Shown here one piece after another: positions 46,441 through 55,815 of a DNA stretch of 64,000 nt. Numbering within the stretch: the first letter of the stretch is position 1; every line of letters begins with the position of its first letter. Below the pieces are notes generated by a model. The model did not search any database. It was not told the DNA's origin and was given only the letters and a program-made list of their open reading frames with translations. Position numbers and translations under genes: made by a program. The stretch lies in assembly GCA_016872915.1 (NCBI GenBank), contig VGYQ01000006.1:1-64000 (forward strand), read 5' to 3'. Source of the DNA: Planctomycetota bacterium. Its GTDB lineage: Bacteria; Planctomycetota; Phycisphaerae; Phycisphaerales; SM1A02.

Positions 46441-49400
46441 TCAGGTCGAGAAGTACTTGGCCTGCGGATGGTGAACAATGATCGCACTCGTGGACTGCTC
46501 TGGATCGATCTGGAAGTTTTCGGTCAGTACGCAGCCGATCCGCTCGGGTCGAAGGAGTCGGAACAGCTTTTCCTGGTCCGCCATGTCGGGACACGCGGGG
46601 TAGCCAAACGAGTATCGACTCCCGCGGTACCGCTGCTGGAACAGGCGCTCCACTTGTGGGTCGTCTTCATGCGCGAACCCGAGTTCCGCACGCACACGCT
46701 TGTGCCACATCTCCGCAAGCGCCTCGGCGCACTCCACTCCCATTCCGTGCAAGTAGAGGTATTCGGTGTACTGGTTGCGCTCGAAGAGGGACCGCGCTCG
46801 ATGGCTCGCTTCCGATCCCATCGTGACACACGAAAGACCGAGCACATCCTTCTGTCCCGACGACACAGGGCGGAAGAAGTCGCTGATGCAAACTTTGCGT
46901 CCCGACTTCTGCCGAGGGAACGTGAAACGCTCCACTTCACGGTCACGCTCTTCCGGGTCATACACGATCAGATCATTCCCTTCACTGTTGCATGGGAAGT
47001 ATCCCCATACGACGCCCGGGCGGAGGATCTTCTCGCGTCGGCACTCTTCACGCAGCCGACCAAGAATCGGTTCGACATCCTCAGCAATGTGCCGCTCATA
47101 CGCGCGATCATCCATGTCTCCGCGGCGGAACCCCCACTGCCCGCGGAACAGCGCAGTCTTGTTGATGTAGGGATAGATCAGATCAAGATCGATCCCTTCG
47201 GCGAGCCGCGAGCCGAAGAAGGGCGGATCGGGAATCGTGTGGTCGTGCCGCAGCGCCGACTCGCTTTCACCGCCGACACCTGTCGTATCGGGGAACGCGG
47301 CCGCACCATCACCCGAGGATGAACCACCTGCCGAAGAGCCATCGCCCTCCGCTGTCGCAGCCGCTCGAAGCGCCGTCGCCTTCGCGCGTGCTTCCACGCT
47401 TGCGCGCTTCGCGATTCGCCCGTCGATCTCCTGTTCGATCGTCGCGAGAGTGCCGTTCGCCATGGCTTCACACACGGCGAGCCCCTCGAATGCGTCACGT
47501 CCGTAATACAGCGACCCGCGATAGACCTTCCGCAGGTGTCCCTCGGCGTAGTGCCTCGTGAGTGCAGCACCACCGAGCAGCACAGGCACCTCGATCTCCA
47601 TGCGGTTCATCTCGCGAAGATTCTCCTCCATGACGGTCACGCTCTTCACAAGAAGACCGCTCATGCCGATGGCGTCCGCACCCGTGGCTCGCCATGCATC
47701 CACGATCTGCGTGAGGCTCTGCTTGATCCCAATGTTGTGAACCTTGAAACCGTTGTTGGAGAGAATGATGTCCACGAGATTCTTTCCAATGTCGTGCACA
47801 TCTCCAGCGACTGTCGCCAGCACGATCGAACCCTTTGGCTTTGCATCCGCCCCCACTCGCTCCATGTGCGGCTGCAAGTGTGCAACCGCCTTCTTCATGA
47901 CTGATGCGCTCTGCAGCACGAACGGCAGTTGCATCCGCCCTGCCCCGAAGAGTTCGCCGACTGTCTTCATTCCGACGAGCAGGTGATCGTTGATGATGGC
48001 CAGCGGCGAGTGAACCTGCAGTGCATCGTCCAGTGTTCCTTCCAGGTTTCGATCGTTGCCATCGATGATGTGACGCTGCAGACGCTCCTCGAGCGAAAGC
48101 GTCTCCGTGGCCACCACCTGTGTAGGCGTCGCACCATCAGGAAAGAGGGAGATGAAGTGCAAGAGCGGGTCGAAACTCTCGGGCTGCCCATCCGGGCGAC
48201 GATCGCCTCGGCGATCAAAGATGAGCCACTGCGCTGCCTGCCAGTGCTCAGGGTCGATGCGCGACTGCGGCATGATGCGAGAGATGTGCACGATGGCGGC
48301 GGTCAAGCCGCGCGCACGCGCTTCATGCAGGAACACACTGTTGAGGACCGCCCGCGCTGCGGGCTTCAGACCGAACGAAATATTGGAAAGACCAAGAATG
48401 ATCGAACAGCGCGGGAAGCGTTCGGAGATCAGACGAATGCCTTCGAGCGTCTCCAGTCCAAGCCGACGATCGTCATCATTTCCCGTGGCGATCGTGAAGG
48501 TCAGCGGATCCCACATCAGGTCCCGCTCGTCGAGCCCCCACTTGCGTGTGAAGAGGTCATGGATGCGCTCGGCAATCTGCAGCTTTCGCTCGGCCGTCTT
48601 TGCCATGCCCGCCTGCGGATCCTCATCGATCGTCAATGCCACACATGCGGCGCCGTAGCTCTTGAGCAGCGGACAAATGCGATTCATCCGCTCTTCGCCA
48701 TCCTCCAAGTTGATCGAGTTCACGATGCATCGCCCCGGCGCATGCTGGAGGCCCGCCTCAATCACATCCGCCTGCGTTGAATCGATCATCAGTGGCGCAT
48801 TTACCTGTCGCGCGAATCGCGAAACAACCTCGCTCATATCTCGAACGCCATCGCGACCCACAAAGTCCACACAGACATCGAGCACCTGCGCGCCATCCTG
48901 CAGTTCCTCTTTGCCCATGGCAACAAGTCCATCCCAGTCCTCTGCATCGAGCAGCGTCTTGAACTTGCGAGAACCGTTCGCGTTTGTCCGCTCGGCAACG
49001 ATGAGGAACGAGTTCTCCTGGCGGAAGTCGACTTGTCCATACAGACTGGAGCAGGCCGCCGGCGCATCGGCAGATGCACGGACCGCGCGCTGCGCGCCCC
49101 ACGGCACCAGTTCACGAAGCGCGGCAATGTGTGCCGGGGTTGTACCGCAGCACCCGCCCACGATCCCCGCGCCGAGTTCTTCGGTGAATCGACGAATCGC
49201 GGTGGCGAAGTCAGCCGACTGCAGCGGGTACTCGGTGCGCCCCTCCACCAGCACTGGCAGTCCTGCGTTGGGGATCACTGAAAACGGCCGATTCCACTGC
49301 TTGCTCAGTGCCACCAAGTGTGGCGTCATCTCGACGGGGCCCGTGGCACAATTGAGGCCGAGCGACGCAATCGGCAGCGGCGCGAGGGCGTTCATGACGG

Positions 49401-50055
49401 CCTGAATGTCCGAACCGAGCAGCATCGTGCCCGTGGTTTCCATTGTGACCGAAACAAGCACTGGAATGTCGCGCTCGTTCTTGCCGGATGCGTGAAGCGC
49501 TTCGAGGCACGCCGTCACTGCGCACTTGATCTGCAACAAGTCTTGACAGGTCTCGATCATGAGACAGTCCACACCGCCTTCAATGAGCCCGAGGGCTTGC
49601 TCGCGGTAGGAATCGAGCATCGCTTCCCAGTTGGTTTGTCCGAGCGTGATCAGTTTCGTGCCCGGCCCCATGGATCCTGCCACAAAACGCGGTCGCCCTG
49701 GCTCGGCATACCGCTCGCACGCCGCACGTGCGATTCGCGCGGCGCGCACATTCAGATCCCGAGTCCACGCCACCATCTCTGCATCGAACTCCGCGCCCAC
49801 GAGCTTGTTCGATCCGAATGAGTCCGTTTCCACGACATCCGCTCCTGCCGCGAGGAACGACTCGTGGATTCGCTGGATCAGGTCTGGCCGAGAGCGAACG
49901 AGGATGTCCGTGCAATTGTCACGCCCGAGGTAGTCGGCAGGCGTGCAGTCTGGGCACGAATGAATCGAGGTCCCCATCGCTCCGTCAAAGACCAGCGTTC
50001 GCGCATCGAGATTCGCGAGAAACGTATTCGGCACAGTGCGAAAGGGTAGCACCAC
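46441..50055 (-). CDS. metH: cobalamin-dependent methionine synthase
   Basis: VFDGAMGTSIH, GGCCGTTPAHIAAL, ERTNANGSRKF, DVHDIGKNLVDIILSNNGFKVHNIG (B12 site), C-terminal activation domain RGSRYSFGYPACPDM. GTG start 50055 or 50034. Confidence 0.95.
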   Translation of the reverse strand: MVLPFRTVPNTFLANLDARTLVFDGAMGTSIHSCPDCTPADYLGRDNCTDILVRSRPDLIQRIHESFLAAGADVVETDSFGSNKLVGAEFDAEMVAWTRDLNVRAARIARAACERYAEPGRPRFVAGSMGPGTKLITLGQTNWEAMLDSYREQALGLIEGGVDCLMIETCQDLLQIKCAVTACLEALHASGKNERDIPVLVSVTMETTGTMLLGSDIQAVMNALAPLPIASLGLNCATGPVEMTPHLVALSKQWNRPFSVIPNAGLPVLVEGRTEYPLQSADFATAIRRFTEELGAGIVGGCCGTTPAHIAALRELVPWGAQRAVRASADAPAACSSLYGQVDFRQENSFLIVAERTNANGSRKFKTLLDAEDWDGLVAMGKEELQDGAQVLDVCVDFVGRDGVRDMSEVVSRFARQVNAPLMIDSTQADVIEAGLQHAPGRCIVNSINLEDGEERMNRICPLLKSYGAACVALTIDEDPQAGMAKTAERKLQIAERIHDLFTRKWGLDERDLMWDPLTFTIATGNDDDRRLGLETLEGIRLISERFPRCSIILGLSNISFGLKPAARAVLNSVFLHEARARGLTAAIVHISRIMPQSRIDPEHWQAAQWLIFDRRGDRRPDGQPESFDPLLHFISLFPDGATPTQVVATETLSLEERLQRHIIDGNDRNLEGTLDDALQVHSPLAIINDHLLVGMKTVGELFGAGRMQLPFVLQSASVMKKAVAHLQPHMERVGADAKPKGSIVLATVAGDVHDIGKNLVDIILSNNGFKVHNIGIKQSLTQIVDAWRATGADAIGMSGLLVKSVTVMEENLREMNRMEIEVPVLLGGAALTRHYAEGHLRKVYRGSLYYGRDAFEGLAVCEAMANGTLATIEQEIDGRIAKRASVEARAKATALRAAATAEGDGSSAGGSSSGDGAAAFPDTTGVGGESESALRHDHTIPDPPFFGSRLAEGIDLDLIYPYINKTALFRGQWGFRRGDMDDRAYERHIAEDVEPILGRLREECRREKILRPGVVWGYFPCNSEGNDLIVYDPEERDREVERFTFPRQKSGRKVCISDFFRPVSSGQKDVLGLSCVTMGSEASHRARSLFERNQYTEYLYLHGMGVECAEALAEMWHKRVRAELGFAHEDDPQVERLFQQRYRGSRYSFGYPACPDMADQEKLFRLLRPERIGCVLTENFQIDPEQSTSAIIVHHPQAKYFST

Positions 50056-50096
50056 AGGGCAGCCCTTTCAACCGTTCATCCGGATAGACGGATGAA
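50040..50096 (-). promoter_or_regulatory. metH leader with two perfect hairpins in the divergent metH / S41 spacer
   Basis: TTCATCCG-GATAGA-CGGATGAA (50075-50096) and GAAAGGG-16 nt-CCCTTTC (50040-50069). Confidence 0.45.
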
Positions 50097-50122
50097 TAAA
50101 GACCACGAAGGATTCGGCGCAA

Positions 50123-51604
50123 TTGGCACGAGTTATCATTCGACCTCTTGCTGCTATGCGATCCGCCGCGCCATCCCGTTTGCGTTCAAGCGCTGCGCTG
50201 AGCACTGCGCTGCTTGCCGCCTTTCTGTTTGGTTGCACTTCGCAGCGGCACATACCACCCTCACCCGATGCGCCATCGCAGCTGATGCATCCTCCCACCG
50301 AGGAATCGAGCGCACTCCTGCAGGCCGACACCTTTGATCAGGTCTGGACCATCATTCGCGATACGCATCCGGATCCATCGATCAATCAGGGATCATGGAA
50401 CGACGCCCGCCTGACCTTCCGTGAGCGCGCGATCGCCGCGACGACACTGGAGTCCTTTCGAACCACGCTGCAAGACATGATGGAGACGCTCGGCGACAGC
50501 CACTTCGCGATCATTCCGAATGCAGTGGCTGGCAGTGTGTCCGCCTTTGGTGGCTGGTCGGGAATGACGGTGCAAGTGTTGAACGGTGTTCCGATCGTGA
50601 CCAGGGTTCAGACCGGCAGCCCTGCCGCTGCCGCTGGCATTCGCCCCGGTTGGCGCGTTCTCCGAAGCGAAGGCGACTCAGTGGATGATTTGCTTGCGGA
50701 GATTCCGCCGCCGCGCACCGCGCTCGAGCGCAGTATGCGAGACCGCGCCGTCAACGGGTTTCTTGGTGGGCGCCCCGGCATGAGTCCGGAGATGGACTTC
50801 GTCGACACGTCTGGCGTTTCCCACACGGTGCGCTTCACATTCGATGCTCCGCCTGGGGAACTCGTCACCCTTGGCAACCTGCCAGCGATGCCCGCCTTGT
50901 GTAGCGCAAGGGTGTTGAATCCCGAGGAAGTTTCTGCGCTTGGCGCCGATCCTGCCCAGGTTGGCCGAGTCGGACTCCTCACGTTCACGGTTTGGATGCC
51001 GGCTCTTTCCAGCCAGATCGATGCAGCACTTTTCGGGTTCCGAAATGTCGATGCCCTCGTCATCGACCTGCGGGGGAATCCTGGAGGCATCGCCCTGATG
51101 GTCAGTGGCGTGGCAGGTCATTTGCTCGATCAGCCCACCTCACTCGGTCAGATGCAGGGACGATCGATGCGCCTGGACTTCAAGGCGAATCCACGTGTGG
51201 TCGATGGCAGCGGCGCGCAGGTTGGAACGATCCGCGGGCCCGTTGCCATCCTGATCGATGGCCTCTCGGGAAGCACCAGCGAGATGTTCGCGGGCGGACT
51301 CGTGGACATCGGACGCGCGGAGGTTTTTGGCCACTGCACAGCCGGCGCTGCGCTACCAGCGACCACGCATCCGCTCAAGAACGGCGACATTCTCCTCCAT
51401 GCGATTGCGGACTTTCGGACGCCAAGCGGCATTTCCATTGAGGGAAGCGGCGTTTGCCAGCGGATCGGTCCCGCGCCAACCGCAAGCGACTACGCTGCAC
51501 AGCCCGAAGCAGAGTTGCGCGACGCGCTCCGTTGGATCGCCGCAGAGCGCATGCAAGGGAAACCATCTGACTCGACACCATCCGTTCAGGAAACTCCCAA
51601 GTGA
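50123..51604 (+). CDS. S41 family (C-terminal processing) peptidase, putative lipoprotein, with PDZ-like region
   Basis: AALSTALLAAFLFGCTS lipobox; RVQTGSPAAAAGIRPGWRV; ALVIDLRGNPGG; AILIDGLSGSTSEMFAGGL catalytic Ser. Confidence 0.88.
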   Translation: MARVIIRPLAAMRSAAPSRLRSSAALSTALLAAFLFGCTSQRHIPPSPDAPSQLMHPPTEESSALLQADTFDQVWTIIRDTHPDPSINQGSWNDARLTFRERAIAATTLESFRTTLQDMMETLGDSHFAIIPNAVAGSVSAFGGWSGMTVQVLNGVPIVTRVQTGSPAAAAGIRPGWRVLRSEGDSVDDLLAEIPPPRTALERSMRDRAVNGFLGGRPGMSPEMDFVDTSGVSHTVRFTFDAPPGELVTLGNLPAMPALCSARVLNPEEVSALGADPAQVGRVGLLTFTVWMPALSSQIDAALFGFRNVDALVIDLRGNPGGIALMVSGVAGHLLDQPTSLGQMQGRSMRLDFKANPRVVDGSGAQVGTIRGPVAILIDGLSGSTSEMFAGGLVDIGRAEVFGHCTAGAALPATTHPLKNGDILLHAIADFRTPSGISIEGSGVCQRIGPAPTASDYAAQPEAELRDALRWIAAERMQGKPSDSTPSVQETPK

Positions 51605-52545
51605 AACGCATTCCCATGATGAATACGACCGTGCAACGTCACCTCGCGCTCGCCCACCAAAGACTCCTCCTCTCTCTGATCTGCGCGTTGCTCTTTGGAT
51701 CGCCTTGCGTACTGGCACAAGACAAAGCGGCTGCTCCCGCTCCAGCTGCGAAACCATCAACCGCGAGCGCACCGGCAGCGCCCACACCTGCAGCAGCGGA
51801 CATCTTCGCAAAAGCGGTGACTGCCGCAGGCGGTGCCGACCTCATCCGCTCCCAGAAGTCACAGACCCTCAAAGGCACCATTGAGATGCCAGGACAAGGA
51901 CTCAAGGGCAGCATCGTGACCCGCAGCAACGATCCAGACCAACTGCTGATCGAGACGGAGATTCCTGGCTTTGGCAAGATCTTGCAGGGAGTGCAAGGCA
52001 CCGTCGGTTGGTCCATCGATCCGCTGCGCGGACCAACCCTCATGGATAAGGACGAATTGGCTCGCACCGTTCGTGATGTCGCCATTGACAAGACAATCGA
52101 CCCTTCGAAAGGATGCGACTCCGTGGTGGTGGATGGTGAAGCGACATTCGCAGGCACCAAGTGCTGGAAGGTCACGCTTCAGTGCAATGGCATCCGATCC
52201 ACCCGTTACTACGCACAGGACAAGGGTCACATGGTTGGTCAGGCCACGACCGTCAAGTCGGCTCTGGGCGAGTTTGAAGTCACCACAACCTTCAGTGACT
52301 TTGCCGCATTTGATGGACGGACCATTCCGAAGAAGACCAGCAACGCCATGATGGGACAAGAGCAAATCATGGCGATTACAGAGGCGAGCTTCGCGCCGAT
52401 CGACCCATCGGTGTTCACGCTTCCCCCTGAAATCAAGGCATTGACGCAGGGCGGTGCAGCCACGACCCCGGGCGCAGCGCCGAAGAGCACTCCCAAAGCC
52501 AGCCCAAAGGACAAACCGGAGGGCGGCACTCCAAAGAATCCATGA
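51601..52545 (+). CDS. exported hypothetical protein, LolA/LolB-like or outer-membrane-lipoprotein-sorting-like fold
   Basis: Signal peptide, Ala/Pro linker, then GTIEMPGQGLKGSIVTRSNDPDQLLIETEIPGFGKILQGVQGTVGWSIDPLRGP...; ATGA-type 4-nt overlaps with both neighbours. Confidence 0.65.
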   Translation: MKRIPMMNTTVQRHLALAHQRLLLSLICALLFGSPCVLAQDKAAAPAPAAKPSTASAPAAPTPAAADIFAKAVTAAGGADLIRSQKSQTLKGTIEMPGQGLKGSIVTRSNDPDQLLIETEIPGFGKILQGVQGTVGWSIDPLRGPTLMDKDELARTVRDVAIDKTIDPSKGCDSVVVDGEATFAGTKCWKVTLQCNGIRSTRYYAQDKGHMVGQATTVKSALGEFEVTTTFSDFAAFDGRTIPKKTSNAMMGQEQIMAITEASFAPIDPSVFTLPPEIKALTQGGAATTPGAAPKSTPKASPKDKPEGGTPKNP

Positions 52546-53492
52546 CCGCTGCGCTCGAAATTCGTGGCGTTTGCAAGCGCTACGGCAACGTGGAGGCGGT
52601 TCGTCCGCTCGATCTCGTGGCGGAGCGCGGCGCACTGATTGGACTGCTCGGCCCCAACGGCGCGGGCAAAAGCACATTGATCCGCATGGTCATGTCGCTG
52701 ATTCGTCCTGATGCGGGCGAACTGCGCGTGCTTGGTGGCGACGCACTCGACATGAAGGATCGCATCGGCTATCTGCCCGAGGAACGGGGCGTCTACCGCC
52801 GCATGCGCGTCGAGGACTTCCTCTTCTACATCGGGCGGCTCAAGGGACTGCCTTCGAGCGGACTGCGCGCGCGGATCGCGGGTTGGCTGGAGCGGATCGA
52901 ACTTCCTGGCGTTGCGCACAAGCGCTGCCAAGAACTGAGCAAGGGGATGCAGCAGAAGGTGCAATTCGTGGCTGCGCTGCTGCACGACCCAGAACTGATC
53001 GTGCTTGATGAACCGTTTTCAGGCCTCGATCCCGTGAACGCACGCGTCCTCATTCAGACAGTTCAGGCGCTGCACCGCGAGGGACGAACGATCTTTCTCT
53101 CCACGCATCAGATGTCACAGGCTGAACAGATGTGCCAGCGCGTGGTACTCATCAATCGTGGCGAGAAGATCCTCGATGCGCCCGTCCGCGAAGCACTCGC
53201 TCGCTTCTCTCCGCGCGCCATCGATCTCGAACCCGCCTCGGATCCCCAGAAGGCCTGCGCCGCGCTGAAGCAGTTGCCAAGCGTTGCAAGCGCCGAGTGG
53301 CGACCTGAAACATGCACCATCCATGTCGCGCTCGATGAGCGCGCGGATGCAGTCTCCTCGCTCGCAGCGATCGCCGCATGCGTTCCTGCCCGACGAATCG
53401 AGGTGGCACGCGTCTCGCTGGATGATGTCTTCGTCCGTCTGGTGGAGGCCCATGGTGGACATTCGCGTGTGCCCGTGCGGGGTGCCGCATGA
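52542..53492 (+). CDS. ABC transporter ATP-binding protein (NatA-type)
   Basis: GLLGPNGAGKSTLIRMVMSLIRPDAGELRVLGGD (Walker A), LSKGMQQKVQFVAALLHDPELIVLDEPFSGLDPVN. Confidence 0.94.
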   Translation: MTAALEIRGVCKRYGNVEAVRPLDLVAERGALIGLLGPNGAGKSTLIRMVMSLIRPDAGELRVLGGDALDMKDRIGYLPEERGVYRRMRVEDFLFYIGRLKGLPSSGLRARIAGWLERIELPGVAHKRCQELSKGMQQKVQFVAALLHDPELIVLDEPFSGLDPVNARVLIQTVQALHREGRTIFLSTHQMSQAEQMCQRVVLINRGEKILDAPVREALARFSPRAIDLEPASDPQKACAALKQLPSVASAEWRPETCTIHVALDERADAVSSLAAIAACVPARRIEVARVSLDDVFVRLVEAHGGHSRVPVRGAA

Positions 53493-54859
53493 CGGGCGAA
53501 CACCGCACCACATCAGGTCGAATGGGGCGCATCGGTGCGATCGCCGCCCGTGAGTTCAAGCAAACGGTTCTCACCAAGAGTTTCATCTTTGGGGCGCTCG
53601 TGCTGCCCGTCATCATGATCGGCATCGGCGCGTTGGTACCGCTGCTTGTCGGAGGCACCACGCCTCCCGTCGTCGGGACACTGGTCGTTGCCGACAAGGA
53701 TGGTTCGGTGGCGGAACAGATGCGATTGGCGTTCGATGCCATGCGTGCAACGGGCAAGGTGGCGATATCTCCATCCGACACGATGCCGCCACCGATGCCG
53801 ATGGGTGGTCTTGGCGGCGTGCCGATGCCAGACGACCCGCCCGTCGATATCACCGTGATGCGCATCGCGCTCGATGCAGATCTCCAGCGCGAACAGACAC
53901 GCGTGCAATCAGGAGAGATCCTTGGCCTCGTGGAGATTCCCGCTGCACTGCTGCAGTCTGCGCCGCCTGCGGGCGTCGACATCAGCGTGCTCGTCCCAAC
54001 GGCATCACCAGCGAAGACCACGGCGATGATCGGACGCATCGCACGCGAAGCCACCGTCACCGCCCGAGTGGCGGCAGCGGGCGGCGATCTTGCGGCAGCG
54101 CGCGCACTTCTCAGTCCACCGAGTGCAGCGACGGCACGCGTGAGTAACGAGGGCCAACGCTCGAGGGAACGCTTCGAGATTCGCATGATTCTCCCAGGGG
54201 CATTCATGTTCCTCATGTGGATCGCGTCATTCACAAGCGCGAATCAACTGCTGACTTCCACCATCGAGGAGAAGTCGAGCAAGGTGATCGAAGTGCTGCT
54301 GTCCGCCACGAGTCCGCTCGAACTGCTCGCCGGAAAGATTCTGGGACAAAGTCTGGTGAGTTTGGTGATGCTCGGCATGTATGGCATCGCGGGGATGGTC
54401 GGACTCACGCTCCTCGCTGTGACAGACCTCGTGGATGTCCCGACCATACTTCTCTTCGTCGTCTGGTTCCTGCTCGGCTACTTCATGTGCGCAGCAATGA
54501 TGGCCGCAGTCGGAAGTGCCGTAAGCGACCTCCGCGAGGCTCAGACGCTGGTCTCGCCAGTCATGCTTCTCATGATGATGCCGATGATGCTGTGGCTTCC
54601 CATCTCGGAGAATCCGACGGGCATCCTCGCGACGGTCACCAGCTTCATCCCGCCGATTGGCCCGTTTGTGATGGTGCTGAGAACGATGGGCGCCGTGGAG
54701 GGAATCCCGGCATGGCAGGTCGGCGCCGCACTTTTTACAAATGCCATCGGAGCGATCGCACTTGTCTGGCTTGGCGCGCGCATCTTCCGTATCGGCATCC
54801 TGATGCAAGGCAAGCCGCCGACACCTCTTGAATTGCTGCGTTGGGCGCGCGCGCGCTGA
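53489..54859 (+). CDS. ABC-2 type transporter permease (NatB-type)
   Basis: N-terminal TM plus large extracytoplasmic domain, NQLLTSTIEEKSSKVIEVLLSATSPLELLAGKILGQSLVSLVML, C-terminal TM cluster. Confidence 0.93.
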   Translation: MTGEHRTTSGRMGRIGAIAAREFKQTVLTKSFIFGALVLPVIMIGIGALVPLLVGGTTPPVVGTLVVADKDGSVAEQMRLAFDAMRATGKVAISPSDTMPPPMPMGGLGGVPMPDDPPVDITVMRIALDADLQREQTRVQSGEILGLVEIPAALLQSAPPAGVDISVLVPTASPAKTTAMIGRIAREATVTARVAAAGGDLAAARALLSPPSAATARVSNEGQRSRERFEIRMILPGAFMFLMWIASFTSANQLLTSTIEEKSSKVIEVLLSATSPLELLAGKILGQSLVSLVMLGMYGIAGMVGLTLLAVTDLVDVPTILLFVVWFLLGYFMCAAMMAAVGSAVSDLREAQTLVSPVMLLMMMPMMLWLPISENPTGILATVTSFIPPIGPFVMVLRTMGAVEGIPAWQVGAALFTNAIGAIALVWLGARIFRIGILMQGKPPTPLELLRWARAR

Positions 54860-54900
54860 AAGCCCATATGAAGCGCGGCCGCGCTTCTACACTTTCGCCC

Positions 54901-55425
54901 ATGGCTCATCATGACCTTTGGGCTCCATGGCGCATGGCATACCTGCGCGACCTCGAAGCGCGTCACGGTGATGCGAAGAGCAGCAGCGCGCCACAGCTCA
55001 GCAATTTTTTGCGGGCGGCGTGGGAGGATCCTGCGAACGATCATGCCCACTTCGTTGTGCACAGAAATGAGCACGGGCTGATCATGCTCAATCGCTACCC
55101 GTACTCCAATGGACATGTGTTGGTGGCGCTTGCCGAGGCACGACCCACCCTGCAGGACTACACCGCACCACAGCGTGCGCACCTCTGGGAACTCGTGGAC
55201 TTTGCGGTGGAGCTGGTCGAACGTGCCCTTCATTCACAAGGTGTGAATGTGGGAGTCAATCAGGGACGAGCTGCAGGCGCTGGACTCCCTGAACATCTGC
55301 ATGTCCATGTCGTTCCCCGCTGGAGCGGCGACACCAATTTCATGGCAACCATTGGAGAGGTGCGCGTCGTCCCCGATTCGCTTGAGTCCAGTTGGCAGGC
55401 TCTTCGCGCGGCCATCCGCGACTGA
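54901..55425 (+). CDS. HIT family hydrolase
   Basis: VVHRNEHGLIMLNRYPYSNGHVLVALAEARPTLQD...GVNQGRAAGAGLPEHLHVHVVPRWSGDTNF. Start ATG 54901. Confidence 0.92.
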   Translation: MAHHDLWAPWRMAYLRDLEARHGDAKSSSAPQLSNFLRAAWEDPANDHAHFVVHRNEHGLIMLNRYPYSNGHVLVALAEARPTLQDYTAPQRAHLWELVDFAVELVERALHSQGVNVGVNQGRAAGAGLPEHLHVHVVPRWSGDTNFMATIGEVRVVPDSLESSWQALRAAIRD

Positions 55426-55506
55426 CAGAATTCAGCGATCGGTCCTGCCGACGGCCCGAGCGAACTCGCGCCCGCGCCGAAGCGGGGCTGGGCCGACTCA
55501 TTGGCC

Positions 55507-55533
55507 TCGAACCCAACTCGCAGGTGGGTTCGA
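55507..55533. repeat. perfect inverted repeat in a non-coding gap
   Basis: TCGAACCCA-ACTCGCAGG-TGGGTTCGA, 9-bp perfect stem. Confidence 0.6.
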
Positions 55534-55815
55534 AGTCCGACGATCCCGATCTTCCACTCGGCGCCATCGCCGGAGGCTTGATCTTCGTCGCAGATCTGCG
55601 ATCCCTTGGGTTCGTGCAAGGTTCGAGCGCATGCTGAACCGGCCTCCGTCGACAGGACCAATCGCTGACGGCGTAAACGATAGCCACTTGCGTACTGGCG
55701 CGAGAGTCGGGCTCAAGAATCAGGCGGGAGAATTGGGCGCGAGAAATCCTGCCCAACGAAGTCTGGTTTCCTCCTACGCTTGGGAGCGCGAGCGCGGCCG
55801 TCGCGTTGCGTTCGT

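Noticed and set aside
45412-47322. 636-aa plus-strand ORF across crcB and metH
   Set aside because: Antisense to two well-supported genes; low-complexity Arg/Ala/Ser-rich translation typical of GC-rich antisense frames.
50056-50122. Cobalamin riboswitch upstream of metH
   Set aside because: The spacer is far too short for a B12 riboswitch and no B12 box is visible; the hairpins are reported separately.
53152-54234. 360-aa minus-strand ORF
   Set aside because: Antisense to the NatA/NatB-type ABC genes.
55426-55815. RNase P RNA, tmRNA or SRP RNA in the gap
   Set aside because: Diagnostic sequences (for example GAGGAAAGTC for RNase P, a tRNA-like 3' end with T-arm for tmRNA) were not found by eye.
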